DNA from: Rhodopirellula sp. P2
GTDB lineage: Bacteria > Planctomycetota > Planctomycetia > Pirellulales > Pirellulaceae
NCBI RefSeq assembly: GCF_028768465.1
Contig: NZ_CP118225.1
Span: 1,178,001 to 1,242,000, forward strand
DNA length: 64,000 nucleotides
Direction: 5' to 3'
The notes beneath the pieces are model-generated. The model did no database searches. It was not told the origin of the DNA and saw only the letters and a program-made list of their open reading frames with translations. Every line of letters starts with the position of its first letter. The stretch's first letter is position 1. Of this stretch, positions 41,666 to 50,233 are shown in pieces. Made by a program: the position numbers and the translations under genes.

Positions 41666-42589
41666 TCAGCTTGTGAATGCAATCTCGAGCGTTTCACCCG
41701 CGAGCGGATGCTTTGGATCGAGTGTTTGCAATTGCAACCGCATCGCGTTGTCTGTCAGGACGGCTTCGACCCAGCCGTTGGGACTGGTCTTGTTGAACAA
41801 GTAAGCCACTGGTGGAAGGTTGATCAGGTGGAAATGGCCGCGTTGGCTGTGAGACCATTGGTGCGAATGACCATAGAGATAGGCTTTGACATGCTTTCGG
41901 CTGTCCAGGACCTCCAGCAGCTTTTGCGTGTCGGAAATGCCGTTCCACGGCTTGCCTTCTTGGGGGGCAATGAACTGGGGGGTGTGATGCGTCATCACAA
42001 TCGCAGGCTTGTTGCTGCGGGCATCCAGTTGCTCGGCGAGCCAATCGATCTGTGCATCGCCGAGTTCCCCTGTCACCACGTTGACGCGGAACAAAGAGTC
42101 GAGCAGAAACAAATTGGCATGAGGTGTTTCGACGACGCTGACATGCTTTGACATCACCGCCGTCGCAGCAGGCCGCTGCCCGGACAGTGCATCGTAGAGC
42201 GGTTGTCGATCGTCGTGATTCCCCATCGTCAGGTGCAACGCAATCCCTGCTTGCTCGGCAGGTGCCAGGCAACGGACGAAGTTTTGATAGTCCCCGGGCA
42301 AGCCTTTCAGGTACGCACAGTCGCCATTGACGATCAAATCGGACGGTCGCGTTTTTCGCGTGAGGACTTCACCGATCACCCGTTGCAGGTTCTCGGTCAT
42401 GTTCGTTCCACGTGCTGTCACGTCGGGCGAACTGGGGATGTGAGTGTCCGAGAGCAGGGCGAGCACGGTGGCATTGTCGCTGGCAGCGGAGGCCGTTTGC
42501 GTTGCTGACATCAGCAACGCGGTGCCACCTCCGATGGTTGTGGTTTTTAGAAATCCGCGACGAGATTGGGGGATTTGATGGATGGGCAC
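41666..42589 (-). CDS. Metallophosphoesterase with Tat signal
   Basis: The gene starts with a GTG at 42589 preceded by GGAG. The 307-residue protein has a twin-arginine signal (QSRRGFLKTTTIGGGTALLM). Calcineurin-type metal-binding motifs follow in order: LLSDTHIPSSP, IVNGDCAYLKGL, TMGNHDDRQPLYD, VMTHHTPQFIAP and AYLYGHSHQW. It is exported folded and probably hydrolyses a phosphate ester or cyclic nucleotide outside the cytoplasm. It is 231 bp from the S15 gene and 180 bp from the glycosidase-like gene, all on the minus strand. Confidence 0.92.
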   Translation of the reverse strand: MPIHQIPQSRRGFLKTTTIGGGTALLMSATQTASAASDNATVLALLSDTHIPSSPDVTARGTNMTENLQRVIGEVLTRKTRPSDLIVNGDCAYLKGLPGDYQNFVRCLAPAEQAGIALHLTMGNHDDRQPLYDALSGQRPAATAVMSKHVSVVETPHANLFLLDSLFRVNVVTGELGDAQIDWLAEQLDARSNKPAIVMTHHTPQFIAPQEGKPWNGISDTQKLLEVLDSRKHVKAYLYGHSHQWSHSQRGHFHLINLPPVAYLFNKTSPNGWVEAVLTDNAMRLQLQTLDPKHPLAGETLEIAFTS

Positions 42590-42769
42590 GAGACGACTCC
42601 GGTGGGAAATGGGGTGGGATTCACGCCCATCTTACTTCATGGCCTCACACGACGGTCTTGCGCATCGCCATGAGATTGTTCAACACACGAGTCGATGACC
42701 AGATGAATTCCCTCTGTCACCTCAGCTGTTTTTCTTTTCCTCGACACAGGGACGGCACGAAAGAATGGA

Positions 42770-44209
42770 TCAATGTGCAACGATGGCAGCCACCCAGTTT
42801 TGTTTGCTGGGGGCCTTCAGCGTCGCGCGGCTGCCGCTGGCGAGTGGCTGCTTTGCTCCGAACTCCCCGGTGTCAATGTTGATCCACTGCAGGGACATTG
42901 GACTCTTGGCGTCGGAAAGATCGAGTTGAACTTCACCACCCAGTGGAAGGTAGACGGCGCAAGCGGAACCGGTGTTGGCTGCTGCGTAGGCTTCGTTTTC
43001 GTCGCGGTCTGACAGCAACTGATTCTTCGGCTCAATCGACCACAGAGGCACGAGCGATTCCAGTTTGCGAGCCGCTCGGAGACAGGCAACTGCTTTGTCG
43101 TTCAGTCCCAGACCACTGTCGGGGCGGTGAAATCGCATGGAGGCAGCACCCGCCAAAAGGTGTCTCCAGAATCGTTCGATTGCATCCTGGTCCTTGTGCC
43201 CAAATTTGTTGCCATCGGCTCCGTAGGTTTTGGTGGTGTTGATCGGTCTTGGTTGAGTGGAAAGGTATTCCCGCACATCCAGGAAATTGTCCCAGTGTTT
43301 CTGGCCTTTGTTGTGGTTGTTCTGGGAGATGTCCACAAAGTCATAGAGTTCCGGATGATCAAACGTTCGTTTGTGACGTTCGGCGTTCAGGTTCCAATCG
43401 TCCCACATTTCAGTGAGATAGATTTTCTTGCCTTCCTTCGCAGCCCGCTGTTTGATGAAGTTCGCCCAGTACCGACTCCATTCTTCTTCGCCATTGGTTT
43501 CATTGTCGATGCAATAGAGGACGTGATCGAACGGCAACGAATGCTCGAGCAGTTGATTGACGAAGCGTTTCTGGAAACGAAGGATGGTTGAGTTGTTTCG
43601 CTGCTTGGGCGTTGTGAAGAAAAACGGTTGTTTGTTGGCACCTGGATGATCGGGGTAGCGTTTTGCGAACCCTGATTCTTCGTAGGTGTAATTGACATTG
43701 TTCACTGGGTTGTACGGATGGACTTGCCAGCGATCACTGTCACGATTGTCCGTGTAGTCGAAGCGGTCCCAAATCTCGATCTGCACAAAAATGTTTCGTT
43801 CCGCAGTCGCGGTCAGCATTCGATCCAACCGCAGCCAGTATTCTTCGTTCCACTCGTTGAGGTCGTACTTTCCGTTCTCAAGTTGCTTGAACGGGTAGAC
43901 CTCAAAGTCCTTGTCATTTCGATCGCTCATCGTGTTGCGAATCACGTTCCCACCGGCTGCGGCGAGGCGGTCGAGTTGGGCCTGGAGTTCATCTTCCGGC
44001 CACTGGAACAAGTTGTCATCGTCACTGCCGCCCAACATCAACACGGGCTCGCCGTGGTAGCTCCAATACCAAGGGTTCTCGGCCCACGGACGCAGTGGTT
44101 CGTCAGCGAGTGTGGTGCCGCTGAGAACGGCGCAGAGCAGGGCTGAAAGAGTCACCGTGTGTACAATGGAAGCCGAAGCCAATTTGGCGAGTGTGTGCCT
44201 GATAGCCAT
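42770..44209 (-). CDS. Secreted glycoside-hydrolase-like TIM-barrel protein
   Basis: From the ATG at 44209 the protein has 479 residues with a signal peptide (LASASIVHTVTLSALLCAVL). It begins after the signal with LRPWAENPWYWSYHGEPVLM, followed by an (alpha/beta) barrel pattern: GGNVIRNTMSDRNDKDFEVY, NIFVQIEIWDRFDYTDN, FDHVLYCIDNETNGEEEWSR, KIYLTEMWDDWNLN and LYDFVDISQNNHN. The Glu residues in the NETNGEEE and LTEMW stretches are candidates for catalysis. The C-terminal 110 residues form a beta domain. The family could not be named with confidence; the layout resembles unclassified barrel glycosidases. It lies 67 bp behind the rhomboid gene on the same strand. Confidence 0.82.
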   Translation of the reverse strand: MAIRHTLAKLASASIVHTVTLSALLCAVLSGTTLADEPLRPWAENPWYWSYHGEPVLMLGGSDDDNLFQWPEDELQAQLDRLAAAGGNVIRNTMSDRNDKDFEVYPFKQLENGKYDLNEWNEEYWLRLDRMLTATAERNIFVQIEIWDRFDYTDNRDSDRWQVHPYNPVNNVNYTYEESGFAKRYPDHPGANKQPFFFTTPKQRNNSTILRFQKRFVNQLLEHSLPFDHVLYCIDNETNGEEEWSRYWANFIKQRAAKEGKKIYLTEMWDDWNLNAERHKRTFDHPELYDFVDISQNNHNKGQKHWDNFLDVREYLSTQPRPINTTKTYGADGNKFGHKDQDAIERFWRHLLAGAASMRFHRPDSGLGLNDKAVACLRAARKLESLVPLWSIEPKNQLLSDRDENEAYAAANTGSACAVYLPLGGEVQLDLSDAKSPMSLQWINIDTGEFGAKQPLASGSRATLKAPSKQNWVAAIVAH

Positions 44210-44276
44210 GATCTTGAGTCCGAATTGCTTGCCAACGATTGGCGTGAACGTCGAAATGAATTGCGTGAGACACCAA

Positions 44277-45083
44277 TCATAGCCGTTCGGATCGAGCCGG
44301 TTTGGCGGTTCCATTTCGTTGCTGTGGGATGGAGCCGGCAGGGGTGCCGCATGAAGTTCGCAGTGGACGAACCGTTTGAGTCCCAACGGGACGACATGTT
44401 TTTGCCACGGGTGTCTGGGGAGGACGCGTTGTTGAGAGCATCCCCAGTCCCGCAATGGCCGCTCCGATTGCAGCACCGGACAGGTGGGATTCGACCAGCG
44501 GTTGAAAACCTTCGGCGTTGACGAAGAGGATTTCTCCGGTGGTGAATTCGTAGCCAAGTTTTGCGAGGAGCAAGACTCCAGCGGCGGTCCAGAAGCACGT
44601 GAACGTGCGGTCTCGGTCGGCGAGAGATTGGCGGATTTGGATGGCGAGGAACCAAACAAACAATCCCGTGTCGATGCCGCTCAGGCCTCGATAGGTCGTG
44701 ACGTCTTGGCACGTGAGCAAGATGGTCGCGGAGATGCCGAGCGACATCGCGATGAGTGCGATGGGAAAGAGCCGAGGATTTTGTCGTTCGCAAGCGGCAC
44801 CCAAGACCGCGAACATCAGCAAGTCCCAAAACATGTGGCCGCCGCCAAAGTGGGTGAGGTGACCGGATAGAAGCCGCCACCACTGCCCGGAGGAAACGGC
44901 GGCGAAGTCGAGTTGCAACCCAGCGGTTAGGCTGGGGAAGGCGTACGCAGCGATCGCGATGACTGACATCAGCAGCGTCACTGGAAGCTGTCGGATCCAG
45001 ACGCTTCCCTGGCGGCACACCGATGGGATCGATGTGCCGTTGGTCTTGGGAAGCGTTGGGAGCAGTGATTCACCGGCGCTCAT
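44277..45083 (-). CDS. rrtA: Rhomboid protease (rhombosortase-like), coupled to VIT/vWA gene
   Basis: The 268-residue protein has about six hydrophobic segments. The serine motif GLSG lies at 133-136 (Ser135) and the partner His is at residue 200 in ESHLSGAAIGAAI. GQWWRLLSGHLTHFGGGHMF at 66-85 matches the rhomboid L1 region and the following helix. Short length and the GHLTH pattern resemble rhombosortases, which cleave proteins with a GlyGly-CTERM-type tail. Its start overlaps the stop of the VIT/vWA gene by 4 bp (ATGA), whose product ends in exactly such a tail. The C-terminal 50 residues are a polar, probably cytoplasmic tail. The symbol rrtA is used only by resemblance. Confidence 0.83.
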   Translation of the reverse strand: MSAGESLLPTLPKTNGTSIPSVCRQGSVWIRQLPVTLLMSVIAIAAYAFPSLTAGLQLDFAAVSSGQWWRLLSGHLTHFGGGHMFWDLLMFAVLGAACERQNPRLFPIALIAMSLGISATILLTCQDVTTYRGLSGIDTGLFVWFLAIQIRQSLADRDRTFTCFWTAAGVLLLAKLGYEFTTGEILFVNAEGFQPLVESHLSGAAIGAAIAGLGMLSTTRPPQTPVAKTCRPVGTQTVRPLRTSCGTPAGSIPQQRNGTAKPARSERL

Positions 45084-47371
45084 CGGACCACATCCTGATT
45101 GTTGCTTCGCGACTTCCGTCGACGCATCATCGCGGCCACCGCACCGCCGAGGGAAACGATCCCAGTGATCGGGCCGATTGGTCCGCCGCCTCCTCCACCG
45201 CCGCCCCCGTAGTTGCCGCCGCTCGATCGTGGTGCCGGCGAGGGTGTTGAAGCGGGCGTTGGTGTTGAGACGGTTGCCGGTGCAGAGGCGGCTGGCACAG
45301 CGGGGGTTGAGTGCGTGGATACCTGATGTCGAGGTGCTGGCTTCGCAGCGACCGATCGGCCGGCTGATTTTTGGGTCATGCCTTCAGGTGTCATGACTGG
45401 GACGGCTTCGGTGACCAGTTGTCCTTGCGGTGGTTCGGAAAGTTCTTTTTCCACCGCGATGAACGACGTGTACTGAGTCATCAGTTGATGCTTCAGTCCC
45501 AACTCAGTGATCTCGGCGCGGCCCGCAGGCGTTTCAGCTCCCACGTCACGGTTCCAGATTTGCCGAATTCGTTGGCGAGCCCAGACCGGACCGATCGAGT
45601 CATGCTCGGCTTCTTGTTTGGGAAGTTCGAGCTCCATGCCCATCTGAACAGGCTGGCCTGAGACGTTGCCCTTCAGCGTGATCGTGCCGGTGGCTGGTGT
45701 GTCGTAACGGCCCAAGACGATCAGAGGTTTGCCTGCGTACAGATCGGGAAGCCGCGAGGGAACTTGGTCTTTGACAACCAGTCCTCCCCAATCGATTTGC
45801 AAGTCGGTCATGTAAGGTTGGCTGGTCAGTTCATGGAACCGGCGAGCGATCTCCGGCGTGTTGTCTTGGTTGGTGACTTGCATTGAAAACCCGCGTCCCA
45901 TCTCGGCCGCACGGCTGATCAAGTAGTCATTGGGTGCGGCTCCGAATGCGATGGGGAACACGCGAGCATCTTGGAACTCGGGTTGTTGGAGATAACGAAG
46001 GATCGAGTGGTCGTTGCCGACGAGTGCATCGGTCATCAGGACCATGTAGCGAGGACGCGCGGATTCGTCTGACTCGCCGCCGAGTGCCAACTTGAGTGCG
46101 GGCAACAGGTTGGTTCCACCGCTGGCACGCAGACCGCGAACGAATTGCTTGGCGGATTGGATGTTCGCGTCGGTTGCCGCGATTGCATTGGGTTGGAACG
46201 CGGTCGTACGGTTGCTGAAGGCGATAACTCGGAATTCGTCGTTGGGGTTCAGGTGATCGAGCACATGATCCGCGAACAAACGCAGTTGGCTGATCGCGGG
46301 CCCGTTCATCGATCCGCTGGTGTCCAACACCAAAATCACTTCGCGAGGCATGATTTCGGTTGGTTCGATCGACCACTTGGGTTGCAACGCCAACATCACG
46401 TAACCATCTTCTGCGTCGGATTCGCGATGGGTTAGTGAAGCCAGGGTGCTGTCATCACCAGCCAAGCGATATTCGATGATGAAGTCCTTGTCTGCGATGG
46501 TGGATTGGTTCTTCAGTGTGATCGCAGCGTGGGTATCGGAGGTTTGTTGAATGTTCAGCTCATGAGTGACTGGCACGATTTGCTGAATCGGCATCGCGGC
46601 ATCGATCTTGACTGACACAAACACGTCGTTGCCGTTTCGCATGCCTTCGGGAAGGGAATCGGGGGTGATCCGCGAGGCGTCGGGGACTTGATCGGTGTCG
46701 GCTGCCCAACCGCGTCCCACGTTGGGACGGCTGACCGGGGTTCCTGGGATGTATCGCGGGCCAACAACCATGGGGAAACGGAAGACGTAGCGATCTTCGT
46801 CGATCTCCAGCGGGTGCACGTATTCGATGTGGACGGTCACCTCGCTGTTCGCTGGGATGTTGGCAACGGATTGAGAGAACACGTTGGCTCGCTCTTGTTC
46901 CAACAGTGCCGCTTTGCGACCCTCGTCGCGAGCTTGTTCGTATTCTTGCCGGGCTTCTTCTTTTCGTTTGACTTCGCCGACGATCACTCGTTCGCCGATC
47001 TGAAAGGAATAGGCGTCGACGGCGCAGTTCTCAGGCAGCGGGAACACGTACAACGCTTCCAGCCGTTCAGGATGCGGGTTCTGGAACACTTGCGAGACAC
47101 GAACACGTGCCAGCACCCCTGAGATCTCAGCTTCCACCCGAGTCTCCTTGAGCGTGAAGCTGGGGCTGGGTGCCGGCAGTTTGGCTTTGAGTTGTTCGAA
47201 ATCGTTTTCGCCGACTCGCATCTGCCCCTGCGTGACGGGCATTCCGCCGAGCACGGTGTAGCCGGCCTGTACGACGGCAGAGCAGAGGAAGGCGGAGGCC
47301 AGAACGACGACGGACGCGATCAAAGGCAATCGTGTCGATTGCATCCGATGGCCGGGGGATTGAGCGTTCAC
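45080..47371 (-). CDS. Secreted VIT/vWA protein with glycine-rich C-terminal sorting-like tail
   Basis: The protein has 763 residues from a GTG at 47371 (an ATG at 47344 is the alternative) and a signal peptide (LPLIASVVVLASAFLCSAVV). The VIT domain occupies about 60-200 (VRVSQVFQNPHPERLEALYV, ERVIVGEVKRKEEARQEYEQ). The vWA domain begins at about 340 with the MIDAS motif LVLDTSGSMNG. The end is a proline/threonine-rich stretch, then a run of nine Gly (about 723-731), a hydrophobic segment of about 19 residues (PIGPITGIVSLGGAVAAMM) and RRRKSR. This tripartite ending is that of GlyGly-CTERM-type signals. The rhomboid gene follows with a 4-bp overlap, so the protein is the likely substrate. VIT/vWA proteins bind other proteins through metal-dependent contacts. 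Confidence 0.9.
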   Translation of the reverse strand: MNAQSPGHRMQSTRLPLIASVVVLASAFLCSAVVQAGYTVLGGMPVTQGQMRVGENDFEQLKAKLPAPSPSFTLKETRVEAEISGVLARVRVSQVFQNPHPERLEALYVFPLPENCAVDAYSFQIGERVIVGEVKRKEEARQEYEQARDEGRKAALLEQERANVFSQSVANIPANSEVTVHIEYVHPLEIDEDRYVFRFPMVVGPRYIPGTPVSRPNVGRGWAADTDQVPDASRITPDSLPEGMRNGNDVFVSVKIDAAMPIQQIVPVTHELNIQQTSDTHAAITLKNQSTIADKDFIIEYRLAGDDSTLASLTHRESDAEDGYVMLALQPKWSIEPTEIMPREVILVLDTSGSMNGPAISQLRLFADHVLDHLNPNDEFRVIAFSNRTTAFQPNAIAATDANIQSAKQFVRGLRASGGTNLLPALKLALGGESDESARPRYMVLMTDALVGNDHSILRYLQQPEFQDARVFPIAFGAAPNDYLISRAAEMGRGFSMQVTNQDNTPEIARRFHELTSQPYMTDLQIDWGGLVVKDQVPSRLPDLYAGKPLIVLGRYDTPATGTITLKGNVSGQPVQMGMELELPKQEAEHDSIGPVWARQRIRQIWNRDVGAETPAGRAEITELGLKHQLMTQYTSFIAVEKELSEPPQGQLVTEAVPVMTPEGMTQKSAGRSVAAKPAPRHQVSTHSTPAVPAASAPATVSTPTPASTPSPAPRSSGGNYGGGGGGGGGPIGPITGIVSLGGAVAAMMRRRKSRSNNQDVVR

Positions 47372-47537
47372 GAGACGAGGTGCTCCAGGGATTGAGAATC
47401 GAAGTGACTCTCTAGAAAGACCCCGTTGTTGGGGTGGTGCAGCGCGAAATCGTGAAACTTCTCACGGAGACACCATTCAGCCGGGCGATTGCGAACAGGC
47501 AGTCGCGGGGGAGTGTCTTTGTCCCTCTCTGAGAACT

Positions 47538-48593
47538 TTAGGTTGACATCGAGGAAGCGTTGATTCGCCGGACGAGTTCCGCCACGGCGGGATGGGATTG
47601 ACGGTAAGACACGATTTGGATGTCGAGGCCGTGGCGGCTGTGTTGGTGGAATGCTCGCTCGATCGCGGCGAGGATCCATTTCTCCTGGTTCCCGAAAACG
47701 CCTCCGCCCAGGAGCGTCAGGTAAACGGCCCGGCTACCGGAGTTTTGCATGTTGATCACCGCAGCGGCTAGCGTGGCTTCGTAAGCCGCGTCCAGCACGA
47801 GCTTCGCGAAGTTCGCCCATTGATCAGCTGAACGCTTGGGGAATTGCCGGTCGTATGCGACTGGCAACGCTGAGCAATACGCTTGGCTGACTCGATGCTT
47901 GGCACCGCGGAGCGTGACTTCGGTTTGCCATTGTAGGCCAATTCGCAGTTCTCCGCGAAGCTCATTCAGTTCGTCCTCACTGGCCTGATGAAGCTTGGTG
48001 GTGATTTCGTTGAGCCCATCGTTGGTTGGGAAGAGGTAGCCGTTTTGCATCTCCCACAATCGGCAGCCGACATTGCCGAGTCGTTTGCCGAGGTCACTGG
48101 AACAGTCGATTTGAACCGCCGCACTTTGGCCGATTGATTTTCCAACCGGAGCAAAGTAGTTGCGGTAGATCGTGCCCGCACCGCAAGCGATCGCACACGC
48201 GGGGCCTTGAGTGGGGTCTGACTCGTAGATCTCAATCCCATGCTCGGGTGTTACCGATGGGCTGGTCATTTCCAGCAAATTGAACTGCGAGGCGACTTGG
48301 AACATCGCGTTCTCATTGGCAGGTCGAGCGTGCAGTCCGCAAGCATCCCCGACGATCTCATTTAGGGTGGAGTGCTGCGGTTCGACTTTCAAATCAAAAA
48401 CGGCTTGTCGGAGTTCTGAAAGCTTGGGTGTTTCGAGACGGCCAAATGCAATCCGTTTTCCATCGGAGCAGACGATGCAGTCACCGTCGATCGAAAGTTG
48501 TTGGCGAACCTGGGCGGGGGATTCTTCGCTGATTCCCGTCAATTGTTGAAACCACATCACGTTTTGGCTCGATGAGAGAGAGATCGACTTCAT
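47538..48593 (-). CDS. Macrodomain-like protein
   Basis: The protein has 351 residues from the ATG at 48593. The motif order fits a macrodomain/PARG-like fold: DACGLHARPANENAMFQVAS, TQGPACAIACGAGTIYRNYF (a glycine-rich phosphate loop), and the final SRAVYLTLLGGGVFGNQEKW followed by a helix AIERAFHQ. Such proteins bind ADP-ribose or related nucleotides; catalysis is unproven. It is 25 bp downstream of a small gene on the same strand. A longer frame to 48680 is possible but does not improve the N-terminus. No toxin or ADP-ribosyltransferase gene is adjacent. Confidence 0.7.
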   Translation of the reverse strand: MKSISLSSSQNVMWFQQLTGISEESPAQVRQQLSIDGDCIVCSDGKRIAFGRLETPKLSELRQAVFDLKVEPQHSTLNEIVGDACGLHARPANENAMFQVASQFNLLEMTSPSVTPEHGIEIYESDPTQGPACAIACGAGTIYRNYFAPVGKSIGQSAAVQIDCSSDLGKRLGNVGCRLWEMQNGYLFPTNDGLNEITTKLHQASEDELNELRGELRIGLQWQTEVTLRGAKHRVSQAYCSALPVAYDRQFPKRSADQWANFAKLVLDAAYEATLAAAVINMQNSGSRAVYLTLLGGGVFGNQEKWILAAIERAFHQHSRHGLDIQIVSYRQSHPAVAELVRRINASSMST

Positions 48594-48618
48594 TCCAGTC
48601 ACGCTAATGAGCAATGAT

Positions 48619-48912
48619 TCAATCACACGTGGATCGGTGAGCCATCGCAATCGTTTTTTTGTCCATGTGCCCCTGCTCACCCTGCCGATTTGTTTCGCGG
48701 CAGCGAGTCGTTCTGCGGTGATTCAGCTTTCTTAGAATGCCCTTCAAACCAGGTTCGGGTGGTTCTGGAATCGGAAAGGTCTCACAGTACAAAACTTGAA
48801 GCTCTGAATCGGGATGTTTGCAGTAAGCTTCCTCGATCAGGTACCGTCGTCCCTTTTCAACATTCTTTTCTTGGAGGGCAATGAATTTTTGGTGTCGTTC
48901 GCTTCTTGACAT
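48619..48912 (-). CDS. Small unknown protein
   Basis: This 97-residue frame is preceded by AGGAG with a 7-bp gap, the best ribosome-binding site in the region. The first 55 residues (MSRSERHQKFIALQEKNVEK, then CKHPDSELQVLYCETFPIPE) look protein-like; the last 40 are basic with few hydrophobic residues, as if the true end were elsewhere. It may be translated together with the macrodomain-like gene 25 bp downstream. Function unknown. Confidence 0.5.
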   Translation of the reverse strand: MSRSERHQKFIALQEKNVEKGRRYLIEEAYCKHPDSELQVLYCETFPIPEPPEPGLKGILRKLNHRRTTRCRETNRQGEQGHMDKKTIAMAHRSTCD

Positions 48913-49035
48913 CGAGTTTCTCCTGGCTACCGATTGAAATGGAGTCGATGCGGCGAAGATATTTCAGAAATTGTAGCGGTCTGTTGATCGCGAAGCCTCA
49001 TCAAGGCCGTGGCCAGGTCGCCGTTTTTCGGCTGC

Positions 49036-49272
49036 TTAGCCGGCGGGATTGCGGGCTTTGACAAGCAGGCGGTTGAACTCAGCAAGTTCGCCTTCGGAAA
49101 AGTGAGAGAGTTGTCGACGATGCAGGGCCAGGATGGGGCTGTCGAGTTTGGAGAGGAGTCGTGTGCCGGCTTCCGTGATCGACAGCATGCGGTTCGGGTG
49201 GGAGACAGAAACCAGTTGTGCTGAAACCAATTGGTCGACAAGCGATTGAATATCATCTTCTGGAAGAAGCAA
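49036..49272 (-). pseudogene. MarR-like C-terminal remnant
   Basis: The 78-residue frame has no ATG start (a TTG at 49272 is the best). It contains the wing and C-terminal part of a MarR regulator: DDIQSLVDQLVSAQLVSVSH, NRMLSITEAGTRLLSKLD, RRQLSHFSEGELAEFNRLL. The upstream helix-turn-helix half is absent; about 12 more codons of open frame precede the TTG before a stop. It is therefore likely a 5'-truncated regulator gene. Confidence 0.5.
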
Positions 49273-49667
49273 GAACGTCCATTGGCTTTGCCCCTCGCTT
49301 GGGAATGGCTGAGTTGCTCACATCGCCTAACTTTGGACGATCTGACTAGAAGTATGGTGATTTGGATATTTAAAGTCCAGCTGACCGGTCGTAATATGGG
49401 CAGATGTCGATCGCAGCGGCCGCCGACATGACGACGCATTCTGTCAGCGATTCATGAAGGCCTGATCGGGATCCATCACGATGACCTCTGTGCGGATCGG
49501 CTGACGGATGCGAACCGATTGAATCAACGCTGGAAATGGCAGCGTTTCGAAGCCATTTCATGTGTTTGCTTCGCCGTAGCCAAGAGGGGATACGGAGGAT
49601 CGACCGAGCCGACAAAACGACCGGGAGTCATTGCGGGCAGCGGTTTCTCCGATATCTTTTGGGGACC
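49273..49667. other. Spacer between MarR remnant and VF530-type gene
   Basis: A 395-bp region with no convincing coding frame, repeat or RNA feature. It may contain decayed 5' sequence of the MarR gene and the promoter of the gene at 49668. Confidence 0.45.
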
Positions 49668-50057
49668 ATGAATGATCCTCTGCCCAATCCGCCCGAATCA
49701 AATGGTTCGCCCGATTCCAACCGTTTGGCCGAGTCTGACAGTGCGCCTGTGTCGAAAGGGACGCAGCCCAACAATCCGCTGCATGGCGTCACGCTGAAAG
49801 CGATGGTGGAATACTTGGTCGACGAGTATGGCTGGGAGCGGTTGGGAGAGCGAATTCGGATCGACTGCTTCACGTACGACCCAAGTATCAACAGCAGTCT
49901 GAAGTTTCTTCGCAAAACAGAGTGGGCTCGCGCCAAAGTGGAGCGTCTGTACCTGGACTCGATCAGCTATGACGAGCGAAAGGGCAAGAAGCAAGCCGAG
50001 CCCACGGACGTCCCCAAGAAGACCGGCAGCGTTTGGGATCAAGCACGTCGGAGCTGA
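49668..50057 (+). CDS. VF530/DUF2132-family DNA-binding protein
   Basis: The 129-residue protein starts with the ATG at 49668, preceded by GGGGA. Residues about 35-95 match the VF530 family: [57 protein letters not shown]. Members are small proteins described as double-stranded-DNA-binding. The N-terminal 35 residues are Pro/Ser-rich and the last 30 are basic. Length is somewhat above the family's usual 70-90 residues. The next gene follows 176 bp downstream. Confidence 0.85.
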   Translation: MNDPLPNPPESNGSPDSNRLAESDSAPVSKGTQPNNPLHGVTLKAMVEYLVDEYGWERLGERIRIDCFTYDPSINSSLKFLRKTEWARAKVERLYLDSISYDERKGKKQAEPTDVPKKTGSVWDQARRS

Positions 50058-50233
50058 ATGGCGATGGGGGCCTGGCTGGGGTGCTGCCGGCAATGGGCGG
50101 AATGCTGAACGGTCCGAATCGGGTTGTTTTCAGGGGGCGATGTATCAGAATGTGGGCCACCCCCACGGTTCCTGGACCAGCCTCTCCCGACTTCCCACCC
50201 GTCGACTGTCAGGAATCACAGCAAAGGAAACCC

